DNA of 64,000 nucleotides from Mortierella alpina (GCA_029449245.1 JANATF010000002.1:2852001-2916000); one strand, 5' to 3'. Positions 38,698 to 51,165 are shown, counted from the stretch's first letter. Made by a program: numbers and translations. Notes: generated from the sequence alone by a model not told the origin.

Positions 38698-41259
38698 CTA
38701 CTTGCGCTTGGGCGAAAGGCCGGCCTGCATTGACTCCAGCTCGGCTTCCAGAGCCTTGATGTGCGAATGCTCAGCCTCCAAATCCTTGTTCAGGCGGTCG
38801 CGTTCAGCAATGAGCTGTGGGTCGAAAGAAGGGATTAATGGAGAGTGAGTGTGAGAGAGATAGTGACAGTTCAATATTTGACGTTTAGCTGCACAAGCCA
38901 TGGTAGCACAGAGCGTTGTCCATTGCACACAAGACAAAATTACCTGCTGCTCCCAAGATCTGAACCTGTTCTCTTCCAAGCGAACCTGCTCAGTGAAGCG
39001 CTTGCGAAGGGCCTCTTCCTCTTCCTTCCACTTGGGGTTGGTCACAGTCTTGACCCTAAAGAGTAAAGGTAGTGTTTCCATTTAGTAACTTTGTCTGATC
39101 CTTCGGAGGAGACAAAAACAAAGAGAGAGAAAAGAGAGAGTCAAAACATTAATTGCGACATACTTGGGCTCTCCAATCTTGCGGGTCTCCATCTGAAGGT
39201 TGCGGTAGTTCTCGTAATGAGACTCTTCGGTAGAGCTGATGAGGTCCAGCATATGTGTGCGGATCAGCAACTGGCGAAGCTTCTTGAAGTCGCAATGGTC
39301 CTCGTTCTCGACCTCGGCCACTCCCCAAGAGTACTGACGACCCTTGACAGTACGGCCATCAATCGTCATCACATCCTCGGTGCTTCCGATGATTGAGAAT
39401 GGCATTGCGGCCTAAGGGTGAGAAACGGTTGTGTGAGCCAAAAAGAGATTGTCAGTGCTCCTGCTGACTAGGTAGAGTGGTTGTTAGCAGCTCAGTTGAA
39501 GATAAGCAACCCATAGGAACCTTACCATGATGCTCATGTTGCGCTTAGTGCTGGCTTCATCATCGCTCTCCAGAGGGAAGGTGTAACACTGGATGTTCTG
39601 AGCAGCAATAACCTCCAAGATCTATACAAACAGAGCAGAGTACATGTGCGGTTTGTTAGCAGTCATTAACTCATAGAAAGAAAAGTGGACACAAAGAGCG
39701 ATCTCCTCAAGGAAGATCGCACAAGGACACAACAACGCGTTAAGAACATGCAGATCACACTTACCCTCTTCTTGAACTTGTGAAGATCCGTAGGTGTCAT
39801 GGTGTCAGCCTTGGCGATCACAGGGATCAAATTGACACGCGTTCCCAGACGCTTCATGACCTCAATGTCCAAGGGCTTTAAGGTATGGCCTGTAGGACGG
39901 ATAAAGTACAAGCAGCAGTGCACGCGCATGTCGCTGAGCTCCTGGCGCTTGGGCTGCTGCTCCTGACGCATGTAGGACTCGTGCTGGTCATCAATGAAGT
40001 CGATAATGGGCATCCAGCTGTCGCGATTGTTGGTATAATCTCCGAATCCAGGAGTGTCAATCACTGACAACTTGACATTGAACTGCTTCTCTTCCAGTTC
40101 TATTCAAGCAAGCCGGCAACCAACAGAGATGCAGTTATGGAAACAGATGGACATTGGAAGATAGAGGTTAGTTGTATGCGTTTTCTTTGTACCGAAGAAC
40201 ACGCTCTCCTTCCGTGTGCTGCTGTTTTTTGTTTGTCAAGCTCAATCCCTGTGCGCTGTAAGAGAGACCAACAGGAGATTTGATTTTCTTGAGAGCCAAC
40301 TGAATTATATATAGCCAAGGGGTAGGGAGGATGGGGACCCGAGTATGGTGAAGGTTAATAAGAAACCGAACCCAAGGGCTCAGACTGAGCAGCTTGGGAT
40401 TGCTGAGGTGGAGAGACAATACGAGAAACGACATGAACCTCACTGCAGCTAACAGCGGCTTGTGAGAAGAGCGAGAGAGAGAGCACAAACGAGAGCCAGT
40501 GAGGGGACCTGTTTGGGGATGTCCACCCGATTGTCATAGCCGGTGGGGAGAAGACGGACAGGAGAGAGGAATGTCCTGAACATGGAACTGTTCAGGGCCG
40601 ATAACAAAGCAGACAAGGGCTCAACAGAATACGAAAAGGGTGAAGGGGGCATTTTTTTTTTGTTCTCCCAAAGACCCGATACGCGTACGGAAAGGAGAGT
40701 CCGGAGTGGTCAAGGAAGCGCGGAAACATTCAAGGGTGTCCCGAATGTACAGTGCTACTGACATGGAAGGGCAAGTATTCCCTCTGTCCTCTCTTGCTGC
40801 GTTGCTTCTCACGTCGTTGTATGGACACGGCACCGGTGTTCCTGAGTCAATGATCCACGCCCAGTTGAGGGCCAGCTTGGTCAGATAATACTGAAAAACT
40901 TACCAGCGCGGATAATCTCAATCTCAACAGTCTTTTCGGCCGACTTGTTGAAGCGACGCTTGTACGTCTTGGGGGTCTTGATGGTGGTGGTGAAGAGGGT
41001 GTTGATGAAGGTGGTCTTGCCTAGTCCAGACTCACCTAGGGTGGGTCAATCAGAACGATGCATGGGCAGAAGTCAGTATTAAGCTTGATAGGTCCATCTC
41101 CATCCTCGTCCTTGAAGATGATTCGCAAAGCGTTCAAGCAAGGGATGCCCTACCGCACACCATCAAGGTGAAGTTGGCGCCGCGCTTGGCGACGATCTTG
41201 TGGCGCTGGTTAGGCAAGTTGGCGATGCCGATGCCTGCTCCGACCTGGGCTGGTGCCAT
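38698..41259 (-). CDS. Septin, Cdc3/Cdc12-like, with C-terminal coiled coil
   Basis: GTP-binding filament protein of the septin ring. Seven exons (41259-41154, 41035-40904, 40099-39765, 39621-39526, 39411-39164, 39055-38944, 38814-38698) give 381 residues. The short N-terminus runs into IANLPNQRHKIVAKRGANFT. G1 is GESGLGKTTF, split from the preceding codon by an intron; switch II is DTPGFGDY, with septin-typical NNRDSW after it; G4 is AKAD. The septin-unique element follows (SWGVAEVENEDHCDFKKLRQLLI). The end is a coiled coil (KKRFTEQVRLEENRFRSWEQ, LIAERDRLNKDLEAEHSHIKALEAELESM), which excludes the Cdc10 class. Among Cdc3, Cdc11 and Cdc12, the core most resembles Cdc12/AspC-type from memory; this needs a tree. 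The second intron (40903-40100) is 804 bases. Confidence 0.93.
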
Positions 41260-41930
41260 TGTAAGGGATTGTAAAGCTAAAGCTGGTTGAAGATGATGAG
41301 AGTGCGGGGTTTGCAGAGGAGATCACGAGTGAAGGGGGATGCACGAGCGAGCGGGAAGGATGGACAGAATGAGCAGGAGGGTGGAGGGATGAGAGAGGAT
41401 GGAGGGATGGAAGGAAGGCTGGAAAGAAGGATGGATGGACGGATGGATGGATGGGGGACAGAGAAGAGAGACAAAGATGATGATGATGGTGAGCGCGCGC
41501 CCTTTTGGACTCTCTTGTTCATATCACAGTCTGGCATGCATTCGCTATTGGGCCTTTCCTTTTTGGGGCGGACAGGCATGGCTTCGTGTCCAACTGGGCA
41601 GCATCGCGGGGAGCAACGCGACCAGCTCCAGCCAGCCAGGCCACCGGGGGGGGGGCTCCATCCCTGCCGCCTCCATCCCTGCTGCCTCTGCCCCTGCCGC
41701 CTCTGCCCCTGCCGCCTCTGCCGACACGCCTGTTCAGCCAGCAGCACACCCACGCAGCCACGCGTCCGAACCTGGTGCAGTGATGCATGGCGGCTGCTCT
41801 ACTGGAGCGAAAAATATGTATATAGTACATGTATGCTATTGCGCTGTGGCCTCTTTCTCTTCTCCTCCCTCCTCTCCTTCGCTCTCTCTCGTTCTCCCAC
41901 TTCTCATTCCTTCGCCAACACATCTCTCCA
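41260..41930. other. Divergent promoter region septin / DUF300 protein with simple repeats
   Basis: Includes a GGAT/GGAAG-rich microsatellite (about 41395-41457) just upstream of the septin gene and a 15-base tandem repeat GCCGCCTCTGCCCCT (about 41665-41725). These repeats generate several spurious frames. The last 90 bases are CT-rich leader. Confidence 0.55.
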
Positions 41931-43881
41931 ATGTCGTCGCATGTGTGTCCGAGCTACGACGACCAGGATCTAACAGATTCATTGGCGCTTCTGGATGGAG
42001 GCCTTGCAGGAAAGCGTAATGTCCAACGCCCTCATCGCTGTTCCTTTTTCCTGCTCTCTCCCTTTACTGTCTTTGCTCACCCCGAGGTGTCTCTCTGTCT
42101 CTCTATCTCTTCCTCGCTCACACCCATCCTACTGTTTGTAGGGCACATCGTCGGCTGGGTCGTGTCTGGCTTCCTTGCATTTGTTGCAACTCTTGTTAGT
42201 TTCCATTTGCTGTACAGGCACGCCAAGAACTACAACAAGGTAAACGGTCAGCCTTGGTCTTTTTGTGGCGATGCAGCCTCCTTCCCTCGTGCTTTTTTTT
42301 TTTTTTTTTTTTTTTGCTGATATTTGCCTCCACTCTGGTACGCATCTGTTTAGCCATCCGAACAACGTAAGCAGGATCTGCCGTGCTCTCTGAACAATCG
42401 CTATCGCCTTTCACCGCGACGCAGCACGCTTGATGCTTAGAGACAGACCAACAACCTCTAACTCAACAATGTCATCTCGTAGGCCACATTATGCGAATCG
42501 TTCTCATGATCCCGATCTACGCGGTCATTTCGTTCCTGTCCTACAGATTTTACAAAGGGGCCATGTACTTTGAGACAATCCGCGACTGTTACGAGGCCTT
42601 TGTGATGTACTCGTTCTTTGTGCTCTTGCTGACCTATCTGGGCGATGACAACGAGACACAGCGGTCCAAGATCACAGGGCCGGACCGCCGAAAGCTGCTC
42701 TACCCGCTCAACTGCTTCTACTACAGTCCGCACCATGAAAACTTTCTGTATGTCATCAAGTACTGCCTGTTGCTCTTCGTGATCACGAAGCCACTCACGA
42801 CGATCAGCGCCGTTGTTCTGGAGTACTTTGGGCTCTACTGCCAAACCGCGTACAGCATCCATTTCGGGATGCTTTATATTACTATCATCAACTTCATTGT
42901 GGCGAGCGTGGCGCTATATGCTCTGGTAGGTCTTTATCTCTGCGTTCATGCATCTCACGCGGTACAAGTTTTTCTCTTTTTCTTACATGATGCTGCCTTC
43001 TCTTCAATAGGTACTGTTCTATCAAACAATTGCCCCCGAGATCCAGGAGCATGGTATGTGCTTTGAACCGTGTGTCCAAGTGCTTCAAGGAGGCGGGTCA
43101 ACTCCACTTGTTTTTGACACAATGGACCTGATATGGTGTTTAGATCCATTCATGAAGTTCATGTGCGTCAAGGCTATCCTGGTTCTGCTGTATTATCAAG
43201 TTCTTACTTTAAGTCTTTTGGGAACACTCGGTCAGTGGCACTCCATGTCTTGAGGCTATGGCAGACTTGCTTGTCTGTTCAACCACAATCTCGATTCTCG
43301 CAGCTGGTCAATATCAAACATCTCACACTTTAACATGTGCATGGCACGCAATAGGCCTTCTTCCGCATGAGGATCATTGGACGGTGCTGGAGGTCGAAGA
43401 AGGCATATCAGCGATCTTGATTACATTTGAAATGGTTGTTTTCGCATTCCTGCACGTCTACGCCTACAGCTACCGCCCATACGTTGTTCCTGGAGTCAAG
43501 ACACCCCTCTCAAAGTCATTTATTGATGCTTTCAACCCAATTGACATGGTGCGTGAGGCTTTCTGGGCTTGCAACGACATTACGCTACTCATCCAAGGCC
43601 AGCCTTTGCCTATCCGAGATGGACACTTGAGCGGCAAACTCGAGCGCGCTCAGACAATTCGCATCCGCAAGCGGGATCGCTTCTTCAAGCACCGTAAGCC
43701 TAAAACAGCAGCGCCTACTGGCAGCGTTGATCCTCGGCTTTCAGTTCAGGACCCGTCACCCTTGAGCGCAGGCGAAGATGAGGCCGTGGTTGAGAACGAG
43801 GAGCAGGTTCGCGCTCGTCTGTTGGATCATCCTGACGGTAAGAGTAGGATGCAGCAGACCTATGTATTGGGGTCTACTTGA
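41931..43881 (+). CDS. TMEM184/DUF300 multi-pass membrane protein (organic solute transporter alpha family)
   Basis: Seven exons (41931-42015, 42142-42239, 42354-42366, 42483-42925, 43011-43053, 43144-43230, 43355-43881) give 431 residues. The third exon has only 13 bases and is required to keep frame. Predicted helices include HIVGWVVSGFLAFVATLVSF, RIVLMIPIYAVISFLSYRF and MYSFFVLLLTYLG. Hallmarks of the family are YFETIRDCYEAFVMYSFF, GDDNETQRSKI, YYSPHHENFLYVIKYCLLLF, PFMKFMCVKAILVLLYYQ and AILITFEMVVFAFLHVYAYSY. The C-terminal 130 residues are a charged, probably cytosolic tail. Family members are seven-helix proteins of vacuole or endolysosome membranes in fungi and plants; the substrate is unclear. 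The donor of the last intron is the weak GTCAGT. Confidence 0.9.
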
Positions 43882-44608
43882 GTGATGTCCATGTGTGTTT
43901 CTCTTTGTTGTGGCGCTAGTGAGAAGAACAAGCTACTGAAATGAAGACGTTGTTGCCATCTAGGGATCAACTATCAGGCCACTTCTCGAAGATGATACCC
44001 CCCCCCCCCCCCCATTCCGCGGTCCCCAGTTCTGGTAGAGAGGATCTAGCACCATCAGCTTGCACCCGATACCCCCCACAGGTCTGCACTTTATATCATT
44101 CTCACAGTACTACAATACAACAACCTGTTCGCACGTTTTTTGTACCCTTCTCAACGGAAGAGCCCAAGAGAGAAAGAGTGCTTGTCAACTTGGACAAATG
44201 ATCAAGTGAGAAGCTAGGTTTGTGGGTTACACCAGCGTATTTTCATGATTTTCTCACGCATGTTGCAGTACGTACGCACCACGGAGATTATCCCTATTCC
44301 TCGCCTGAAAAAAAGTTCAGGCCTTGAGAGGACACCAATGCAACAAGATACGAAGCTTGCAAGGCGCGAAAGGAGGGTCTAATGGGTGCCTGGATCGGCG
44401 CGTGCACTTCATAGTATTATCACATCTTGTTCTTGTCACTTTTCGCCGTTTGTGGGGAGGGAAGTGCAGGAGTGGCTCAACTTTGATCTCTCGTGGCATT
44501 TTTTTTTTATATCTTTTGAGTTGCTTTCGCTCCTTCTCAGTCGTCTCAATCCCTCCCCTGTTCGCTCCCATCTCGACTCTCCCACAGACACACCTTCCAT
44601 TCTCTGCA
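43882..44608. other. Intergenic region with a 16-C run
   Basis: About 730 bases, containing a homopolymer of 16 Cs (43998-44013) and a CT-rich leader before the carrier ATG. No gene is seen. Confidence 0.45.
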
Positions 44609-46518
44609 ATGTCACAGTCGGTTCTGTCTCAAAGCGCATTCGTCCTCCCCAGCTGGGTCAACGACGTTGTCGCTGGCACAGTCGGTGGTTGGGCCCAGGT
44701 TGTGTCCGGTATGCATCATGGACTTCATTCGTGCATGGCACCAAAGCAATAAGCAAAGGATTCGAGGAACGGGCGGTTGTACCAGGATGGAGGAGGAGAA
44801 GGAGAGGCACAAGTCTCTTTTTCCGAAGAACGAAAACTTCTTTGAGAAAAGCACTCTCGTTCTTACCCCTGTTTTTTTTTCTTCCTTTTTCTTGCTCCTA
44901 TTGGTTGCATGGAATAGGTCATCCGTTTGACACTCTGAAGGTAACAAGATTAACACCTTGACGAACCCTGGATTGCCCAACAAAAGAAAATAGAGAGAGA
45001 GAGAGACAACTCAAAAGCTGTGGAAGGAAAGAAGAGGCAGGAGCAAGAGAACAGGCCAGAATGATTAACGCTCACTCTATCGACCTATCTATTGACTCTT
45101 TCCGCTAGGTCCGCCTGCAAACACAACCCAACCCACCCAAATACAGCGGAGCCATGGATTGTCTGCGAGTGACTTTGAAGGAAGAGGGAGTATGCTCCTT
45201 TGCTATTTTCTATGATCATCAGTCTGTCATCCATAGAGTTCAACACAAGGGATCCGAAGCTGACTCTCCTCTCATCGGCTTGCGCTTTTCTTAGCCTGCT
45301 GGATTGTACAAAGGCGTCACCTCTCCGTTGATGGGAATCGGTATCTGGTAAGAGAACATCTTCATGGATCAGCATAGTCCATGTTTGCAGTACCTTGCTT
45401 GGTTGCAATGTGACTCACTCTGGCCCACAAACATCAAAAAAAAAATTAACAAAAAAATACAATCTCTCTTATCGTGTGATAGTAATGCAGTCATGTTTGC
45501 GGCCAACGGCACCTTCAGACGCATGTTCCAGGGCGGAGACGAGACCAAGAAGTTGTCTTTGTGTAAGGAAAAAAAAAAACCAAGGAAGCGCACTTGTCGT
45601 GGGTCTCCTTGCTTTTTTACTCTTTTACTTCTATTCTAATTTCCATATATTTTGGACGCCCTTTTTTTTTTGTAGTTCAAATCGGATGCGCTGGATCAAT
45701 GGCAGGAGGAGTCATGGCGTTCGTCAACTGCCCCGTGGAACTGTTGAAGGTCAAGTTGCAGACACAGTACAAACCCCCAGCAGGCGCCATTCCTGCGGCT
45801 GTTGGAGCCATTAAGCCTGTAAGTATATGAGCAGGAGGTGTATATTTGGCAACTACGCAGCGAAGGATCGGCGGCTCAACGAGGGATCGACGGGGAGGCA
45901 TAGCAGCGGATGATTGATATCTTGTACTCTTTCTTCGCACTACATCTTTGTTCGATAGTACACTGGAGTTTTGGATGCTGGCATCCGTACTTTCCGTCAG
46001 CAGGGCTTGAAGGGCCTGTACCGCGGCATGGATATCACCCTGATGCGCGATGTTCCTTCCTACTTTACATACTTTGGTGAGTTAGGCCGTCCAAGAAGCC
46101 AATGCCCCCACTTATGTTCTCTCAAGCTGTATGTTGGGAATCATCATGTTGTTTTTCTAACCTCCTTATTCATCTTTCAGTCACATACGAGGGAACCAAG
46201 CGGATATTGGCTCATTTCAACCACAGCGGCCGGGTCGAGGATCTTAGCACACCCGAACTGTTGTTGGCTGGAGGTATTGCTGGTTTTGGAGCTTGGGTGC
46301 CTTGCTATCCTCAGGATGTGATCAAGTCGAGGATGCAGAGCAACCTAAGCTACCAGAATACGCTCGCATGCTTCCGGTCTTTGCAGGTCGAGGCCCGAGG
46401 TGGCAATTGGAAGGTGTGGTTCAAGGGCTTTGGTCCGACGATGGCTCGCGCGTTCCCAGCCAATGCGGCCACATTCTTCTTTTACGAGATGACCATGAAG
46501 GTCATGCGGGGCGAGTAA
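44609..46518 (+). CDS. Mitochondrial solute carrier, carnitine/basic amino acid (SLC25A20/29/45) branch
   Basis: Eight exons (44609-44708, 44918-44940, 45109-45189, 45295-45347, 45483-45562, 45676-45818, 45959-46076, 46181-46518) give 311 residues; exon 2 is only 23 bases. Three repeats carry the carrier signatures HPFDTLKVRLQTQ, CPVELLKVKLQTQ and YPQDVIKSRMQSN, with GLYKGVTSP, GLYRGMDITLMRDVPSYF and [19 protein letters not shown] following. The first two signatures match the carnitine/acylcarnitine and ornithine carrier group; the third (YPQDVIKSR) is nearer the SLC25A45/48-like members. Substrate choice within the group needs contact-site comparison. Location is the mitochondrial inner membrane. 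Its stop is convergent with the ornithine aminotransferase stop, about 800 bases away, and an ornithine-related role would fit but adjacency alone is weak evidence in a fungus. Confidence 0.9.
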
Positions 46519-47311
46519 AGCCCAGCTTCCCAGCACACAAACTCATAGATCGCACGCGAAAACCATAGACATGTCAAATATCAACATTTAGACCCATGTG
46601 TGCGCCCGATCCGATGATGAATATATGTTGAAGAATGTTTAATGGCATTCAGGAAGAGGTGTGGTACTCGTAGTAGAAATACAAAAAAAAAAGTGTGGAA
46701 AGAAAAAGATGCGCGAAAATATATGATGCTATAAACAGGGATGGTGCTATATACAACACCCTGCCAGGATCATGGATCAGCAAACGATCCAGGCCTGGAC
46801 AAGGTAGAAAATGGTGACAATACAAATAAAATATGGAAAACCCGATGGGTTTGAAAAGGAAAAGAAAGAGAGGAGCCGCAAAACAACAAAAATAGTTTTT
46901 TACGCCCGTAATGAACATCCCTCCTGCCGAACTCGTTCGCCCCCCCCTTGTCCCTCCATATCCCCTCACTCAAGAGCGAGGGAGAAAAAGAAAGGAAAAA
47001 AGGAAACGAGGTGGAAATCCAGCAAGATTGAGTAGGATGCTCAACCACTTCAGACTCATTTTCCCCTTGGACTCGTCTGACCCATCAAAAAAGGGCCAGG
47101 TCCAAAGAAAAAGAAAAAAAGGAAATCTAGTCAATACAATCGCGTCCAGCGCTCTTCTCTCACCCTCCCTCCGAACAATTGTTCAAACCAATCTGGGTTC
47201 TCCGTCCCATCTTCTACCCCTGTATCCTCGAAGAACCTTTTTTCCTCCCCCCCTTCTTCGTGCCTTCCTGAAGACCCTCCTCGCCTCCCGCAATGCTAGG
47301 AAGGGGCTGAC
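46519..47311. other. Convergent intergenic region carrier / aminotransferase
   Basis: About 790 bases of trailer sequence from both genes, A-rich and T-rich tracts (about 46683-46692, 47075-47135). No gene found. Confidence 0.45.
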
Positions 47312-49054
47312 TTAGTGCTCGTCCTCGGCCTCGAGGGCCTTGGCCTCGGCGTCGGTCAAAAGCAAGAGCTCATTGAGCGACTCCTCGATGAGACGGACAC
47401 CATCCATGAGCTCGGCCTCGGTGATGCACAGAGGAGGAGCGAGACGAATGATGTTCTGGTGGGTGGGCTTGGCGAGGAGACCCTTCTTCTTGAGAAGGAG
47501 GCACAGCTGCCAGGCGGTGCGGCCGTTAGCCTTGCTCTCGTCAATGACAATGGCGTTCAAGAGACCGCGGCCACGGCAGAGGGCAAGAGCGGGCGACTGG
47601 ATCTTGGTAATAGCGGCACGGAACTTCTGTCCGAGAACATCGGCCTTCTCGACCAAGTTGTCCTCCTTGATGACCTCGAGGGCAGCCATGGCGACGGCAC
47701 AGCCGAGGGGGTTGCCACCGTAGGTGGAGCCGTGCTCACCGGGCTTGATGCAGAGCATGACCTCGTCGTTGGCGAGGACAGCGCTGACGGGGTAGACACC
47801 TCCGGACAAGGCCTTTCCGAGCAAGAGCATATCGGGCTTGACATTGTCGTGGTCGATGCAGAGCATCTTTCCGGTACGGGCGAGACCAGTCTGGATCTCG
47901 TCAGCAATCATAAGGACGTTGTGCTTCTTGCACAGCTCAGAGACCTTCTTGAGGTAGCCTTCATCGGGGACCATGATACCGGCCTCACCCTGGATGGGCT
48001 CGACCAAGAAGGCGCAAACGTTCTTGCCGTTGTGCTCGAGGACGTACTCCAGGTCCTCAATGTTGTTGTAGCGGATGGTGCGGCCGGTCTTGGGGCAGAT
48101 GGGTCCGACGTTGGGGAGGTAAGGGCCGAATCCAATGCGTGCATCAGGGTCGGTCGACATGGAGACGATTCCGATGGTGCGTCCGTGGAAGTTCTCAGTG
48201 CAGGAGAGGACAATAGCCTCGCCCTCGGGGATGTTCTTCTTCATGTAACCCCACTTGCGGGACAGCTTGATGGCGGTCTCGACAGCCTCGGCACCGGTGT
48301 TCATGGGCAGGACCTTATCGAATCCAAAGTACTCAGTGACGTACTTGGCGTACTGGCCAAAGACGTCGTTGTAGAAGGCGCGGGAGCTCAGGCAGAGCTT
48401 CTGGGCCTGGTCGCAAAGGGCCTTGACGATCTTGGGGTGAGAGTGACCCTGGTTGGTGGCAGAGTAGGCGCTCAAGAAGTCCATGTACTTGTTACCCTAT
48501 AACGTCGGAGAGTGTGACAAAAAGGGCAAGCGGAGGTCAGCAATGGAGATCTCGAATGCTGCAGGGAGTGGTTACAAGGGTAAAATAGGAGATGGTGGAC
48601 ATGTGCATCACTGCACAGAAAAAGATAGCCTCCTCTGTCCCTCGTAGCTCATCTTCGGTCTGTCGCTCGGGTCGTTGCTGCCTGAGTCGACTGCATCCCA
48701 TTTTGTCCCAACAAGCTCACAAGTGACTCATGTGTCCACCGGAGAAAAAAAACAATTTTCAAGGCGATCAAAAAATGCAAAGCAAACGAGGCGGGCTCTT
48801 ACCTCGCAGTCCCAGACCCAGATACCCTGAGCCTTGGAGAAGACGACGGGGAGGGGGTGGTAGCTATGGTCAGAGGAAGAGACGGACAAGGACGAAGCAG
48901 TCAAAGAGAGAAGGGCGGTTAGCGGCAGAAGCTGGTGGCGATCTGATCCACGACGACGGGCTGCGGTGTGCAGGCGCGCAAGCACTTACTTGTGGGCACC
49001 GTACTGGTGCTCGAGGTGCATCACTTCCTTGTTGGTAAGAGCGTGGGTGGCCAT
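47312..49054 (-). CDS. CAR2: Ornithine aminotransferase
   Basis: PLP enzyme that converts ornithine and 2-oxoglutarate to glutamate semialdehyde and glutamate, in arginine breakdown and proline synthesis. Three exons (49054-48990, 48863-48803, 48496-47312) give 436 residues. The N-terminus [20 protein letters not shown] has no targeting sequence, so a cytosolic enzyme is likely, as in yeast. Family blocks are [59 protein letters not shown] and [20 protein letters not shown]. The PLP lysine is in [18 protein letters not shown], the aspartate contact in [15 protein letters not shown], and [13 protein letters not shown] follows. Codon bias is strong and produces a 395-codon antisense frame with no independent merit. 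Confidence 0.97.
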
Positions 49055-50080
49055 GGTGGATGAATGGATGGGTGGTTGAGTGAATGAGATGGGATGAGGA
49101 ATGAGACGATGTGTGGAGGTGGAGGTGGAGGAGCAGAAGCGGAAGAGAAGAGAAAAGAACAAAAGAGAAAAGTGAGGACCGAAAAAGAGGAATCCTTAAA
49201 TATGAAAAAAACACTTTTTTCAGCCGGGCCCCCCGCAACCCCCGCGCTTGGTTATGGTTTGCAGCCAGCCAGTGGATGCCCCAGGACTACTTCGCACTCT
49301 TTCGCCTGTTCGTACATGAGTATACATACCGTACGTGCAGGAGATATCCTCCCCAGCAACCCTCATCATCCTCCCCCTTCCTCCTCGTGTCTCCGGAGCT
49401 AAAAAGCGTCCGCTCATCGTCATTAGCCCTCGGACGCCCTTCCGTCATCTTCAAGAATGGTTGTCCTCCCATCTTATCTAGCGCCGTTAGTGCGTTTCGC
49501 CCGCACGCTACCACCACGTCCAGCAGATAGCAGGCAATCTATAGAGTGACTTGCGCCTAATGTAGACTACAAAGGGGGGTCAATCTAAGAAAGCGTGCCT
49601 ATCTGCAGTTGTGCAGAGGCTCAACTCCGGTGACAAAAAGGACACAAGGATAGGCATGCTGGTATCCAGGAACACACACTCGGTCGTACTTCAGAAACAC
49701 CCGTGGGCCAAGTATTCAACTACATATAAACAAAACTTTGCGTGGGAAGAAAAAGAGCGGGCACAAAAATGGTGGGCAATTGTCGAGCCGATTTGGGATC
49801 AAAATCCACTGTACCACACTCCTCGTCTGCCCCGTTGTTCTCGTCATCCTCTACTTCATTCGTCTCTTACCCCACTGCACCTTTGCAGCAGGTGGTTGTC
49901 TGCAGAGAGCGATACATGAACTCGGCCGCACTGAGACGGACTCAGCTCTTCGGGGCATCAGACTTGATTTGGTCCTCGCCAAATGAACCTTATTCGCAAA
50001 CACTGTGATGATGTCATTTTGTTTTTTCGCGGGGCATGCTCCTAGCTTTTAATGCATCGCGAGACTGTGTTAAGCAACAT
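49055..50080. other. Intergenic region aminotransferase / Tsc13
   Basis: About 1 kb upstream of the aminotransferase start and downstream of the Tsc13 stop. It holds a purine-rich leader (49080-49200) and no recognisable gene. Confidence 0.4.
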
Positions 50081-51165
50081 CTATGCAACCAAGGGAAACA
50101 TGGCCTTGCGTCCTCGAGGGTAGTCCGAGAACTCTTTGCGGTAACCCTTGTGCTTCTTGACGGCCCAAATGTACATTTGACCAACGGCGACCACAAAGAA
50201 CAAGTGAGCAGACCAGGACATTGTCAAGATGCACACTGCCAACCAGGAGAGCGTCTCAAAGAAGTAATTGGGGCAAGAGACCAAGTCGAAGCCATAGCCA
50301 CGAGGGATCTTGCGGACTCGGGTGCCAGGAGGACGAAGGTCGCGAAGGATGACGTGCGTTTGGTAGTTGGATAACTCTGCAAAGGCGTACAGGGCGATGC
50401 ATCCGTAAACAAGCGCGTCGCTTCGCTCTCCCAGAGCAGTGCCTGCAGCATTCCAAGGGCCGTAGACCCAGTAGGCGAGATTGAGTCCTGAGAGCAGGTG
50501 GTAGTGGGCACTGTTCTTGAAGACATTGCTGAAGGGCATCGTTCCATGTGAAAATCGGTGCACAAAGACGGTCTCGTACTCACGCTTCAAAAAATGGAGC
50601 ATGACCATCCAGTAGGCGACGCTATTAACAGCATGTGGTCAGCATCATATGTCGTAGCAGTGTGCTTTTCATCCGTTACGAAAGCCAAAAAAAAAAGTTG
50701 GCTAGTCTTACGTTTGCATCCAGCTGTGTGTAAAGTCCTTGCCGTAGAACAAGGACGGTAGGTAGTAGACCAAGGGGTGGATCAGCAATGGACCTCCATA
50801 TTCGATCAAGAAGACTGTGCGCCAGCTAATCTGAGGGCCTGTCATATGTCAAATACCCGATTAGCTTAGGCCCATCTCTATAGCGCGTTTTTTTTTCGGA
50901 GAGAGGAATAAAGTAGATGTTTACCAAGGTCCTTGAAAGCAACAGAGTCGCCGTCCTTGAGTCCATAGTCAGCCAGAGTCTTGCCGGTCTCCAGAGCAGT
51001 CTTCTCGACGGTCAGACGCTGACGGTCAGGATAAAACTGGGGGAGCTGCTTTGCGATGGCAGCCTGCACAGCCTCAACCTTGACCTCGGCGGGTGTGCCA
51101 ACGAGGTCGAGTGTAATGGGGAACTTGCGCGACTTTGGTGACCTGGGGGTGATGGTCAACTTCAT
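50081..51165 (-). CDS. TSC13: Very-long-chain trans-2-enoyl-CoA reductase
   Basis: Final reduction of the microsomal fatty-acid elongation cycle, giving very-long-chain acyl-CoA for sphingolipids. Three exons (51165-50925, 50838-50712, 50621-50081) give 302 residues, close to yeast Tsc13. The N-terminal 80 residues form the ubiquitin-like region ([58 protein letters not shown]). Helices follow, with [33 protein letters not shown]. The steroid-reductase-like C-terminus has [44 protein letters not shown] and ends [13 protein letters not shown]. Active-site Lys and Tyr candidates lie in GYRKEF and CPNYFFE by family comparison. The start at 51165 opens on the ubiquitin-like region; upstream codons in frame are low-complexity. 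Confidence 0.96.

Noticed and set aside
41287-42019. Several 130-228 codon frames between septin and DUF300 genes
   Set aside because: They are produced by GGAT and 15-base GC-rich tandem repeats. Only the part from 41931 belongs to a gene.
47315-48502. 395-codon frame antisense to ornithine aminotransferase
   Set aside because: It is the exact mirror of a conserved exon with strong codon bias and has no recognisable feature.
44609-49054. Ornithine metabolic cluster (carrier plus ornithine aminotransferase)
   Set aside because: The carrier's substrate is uncertain and the neighbours are unrelated housekeeping genes. Adjacency alone is too weak.
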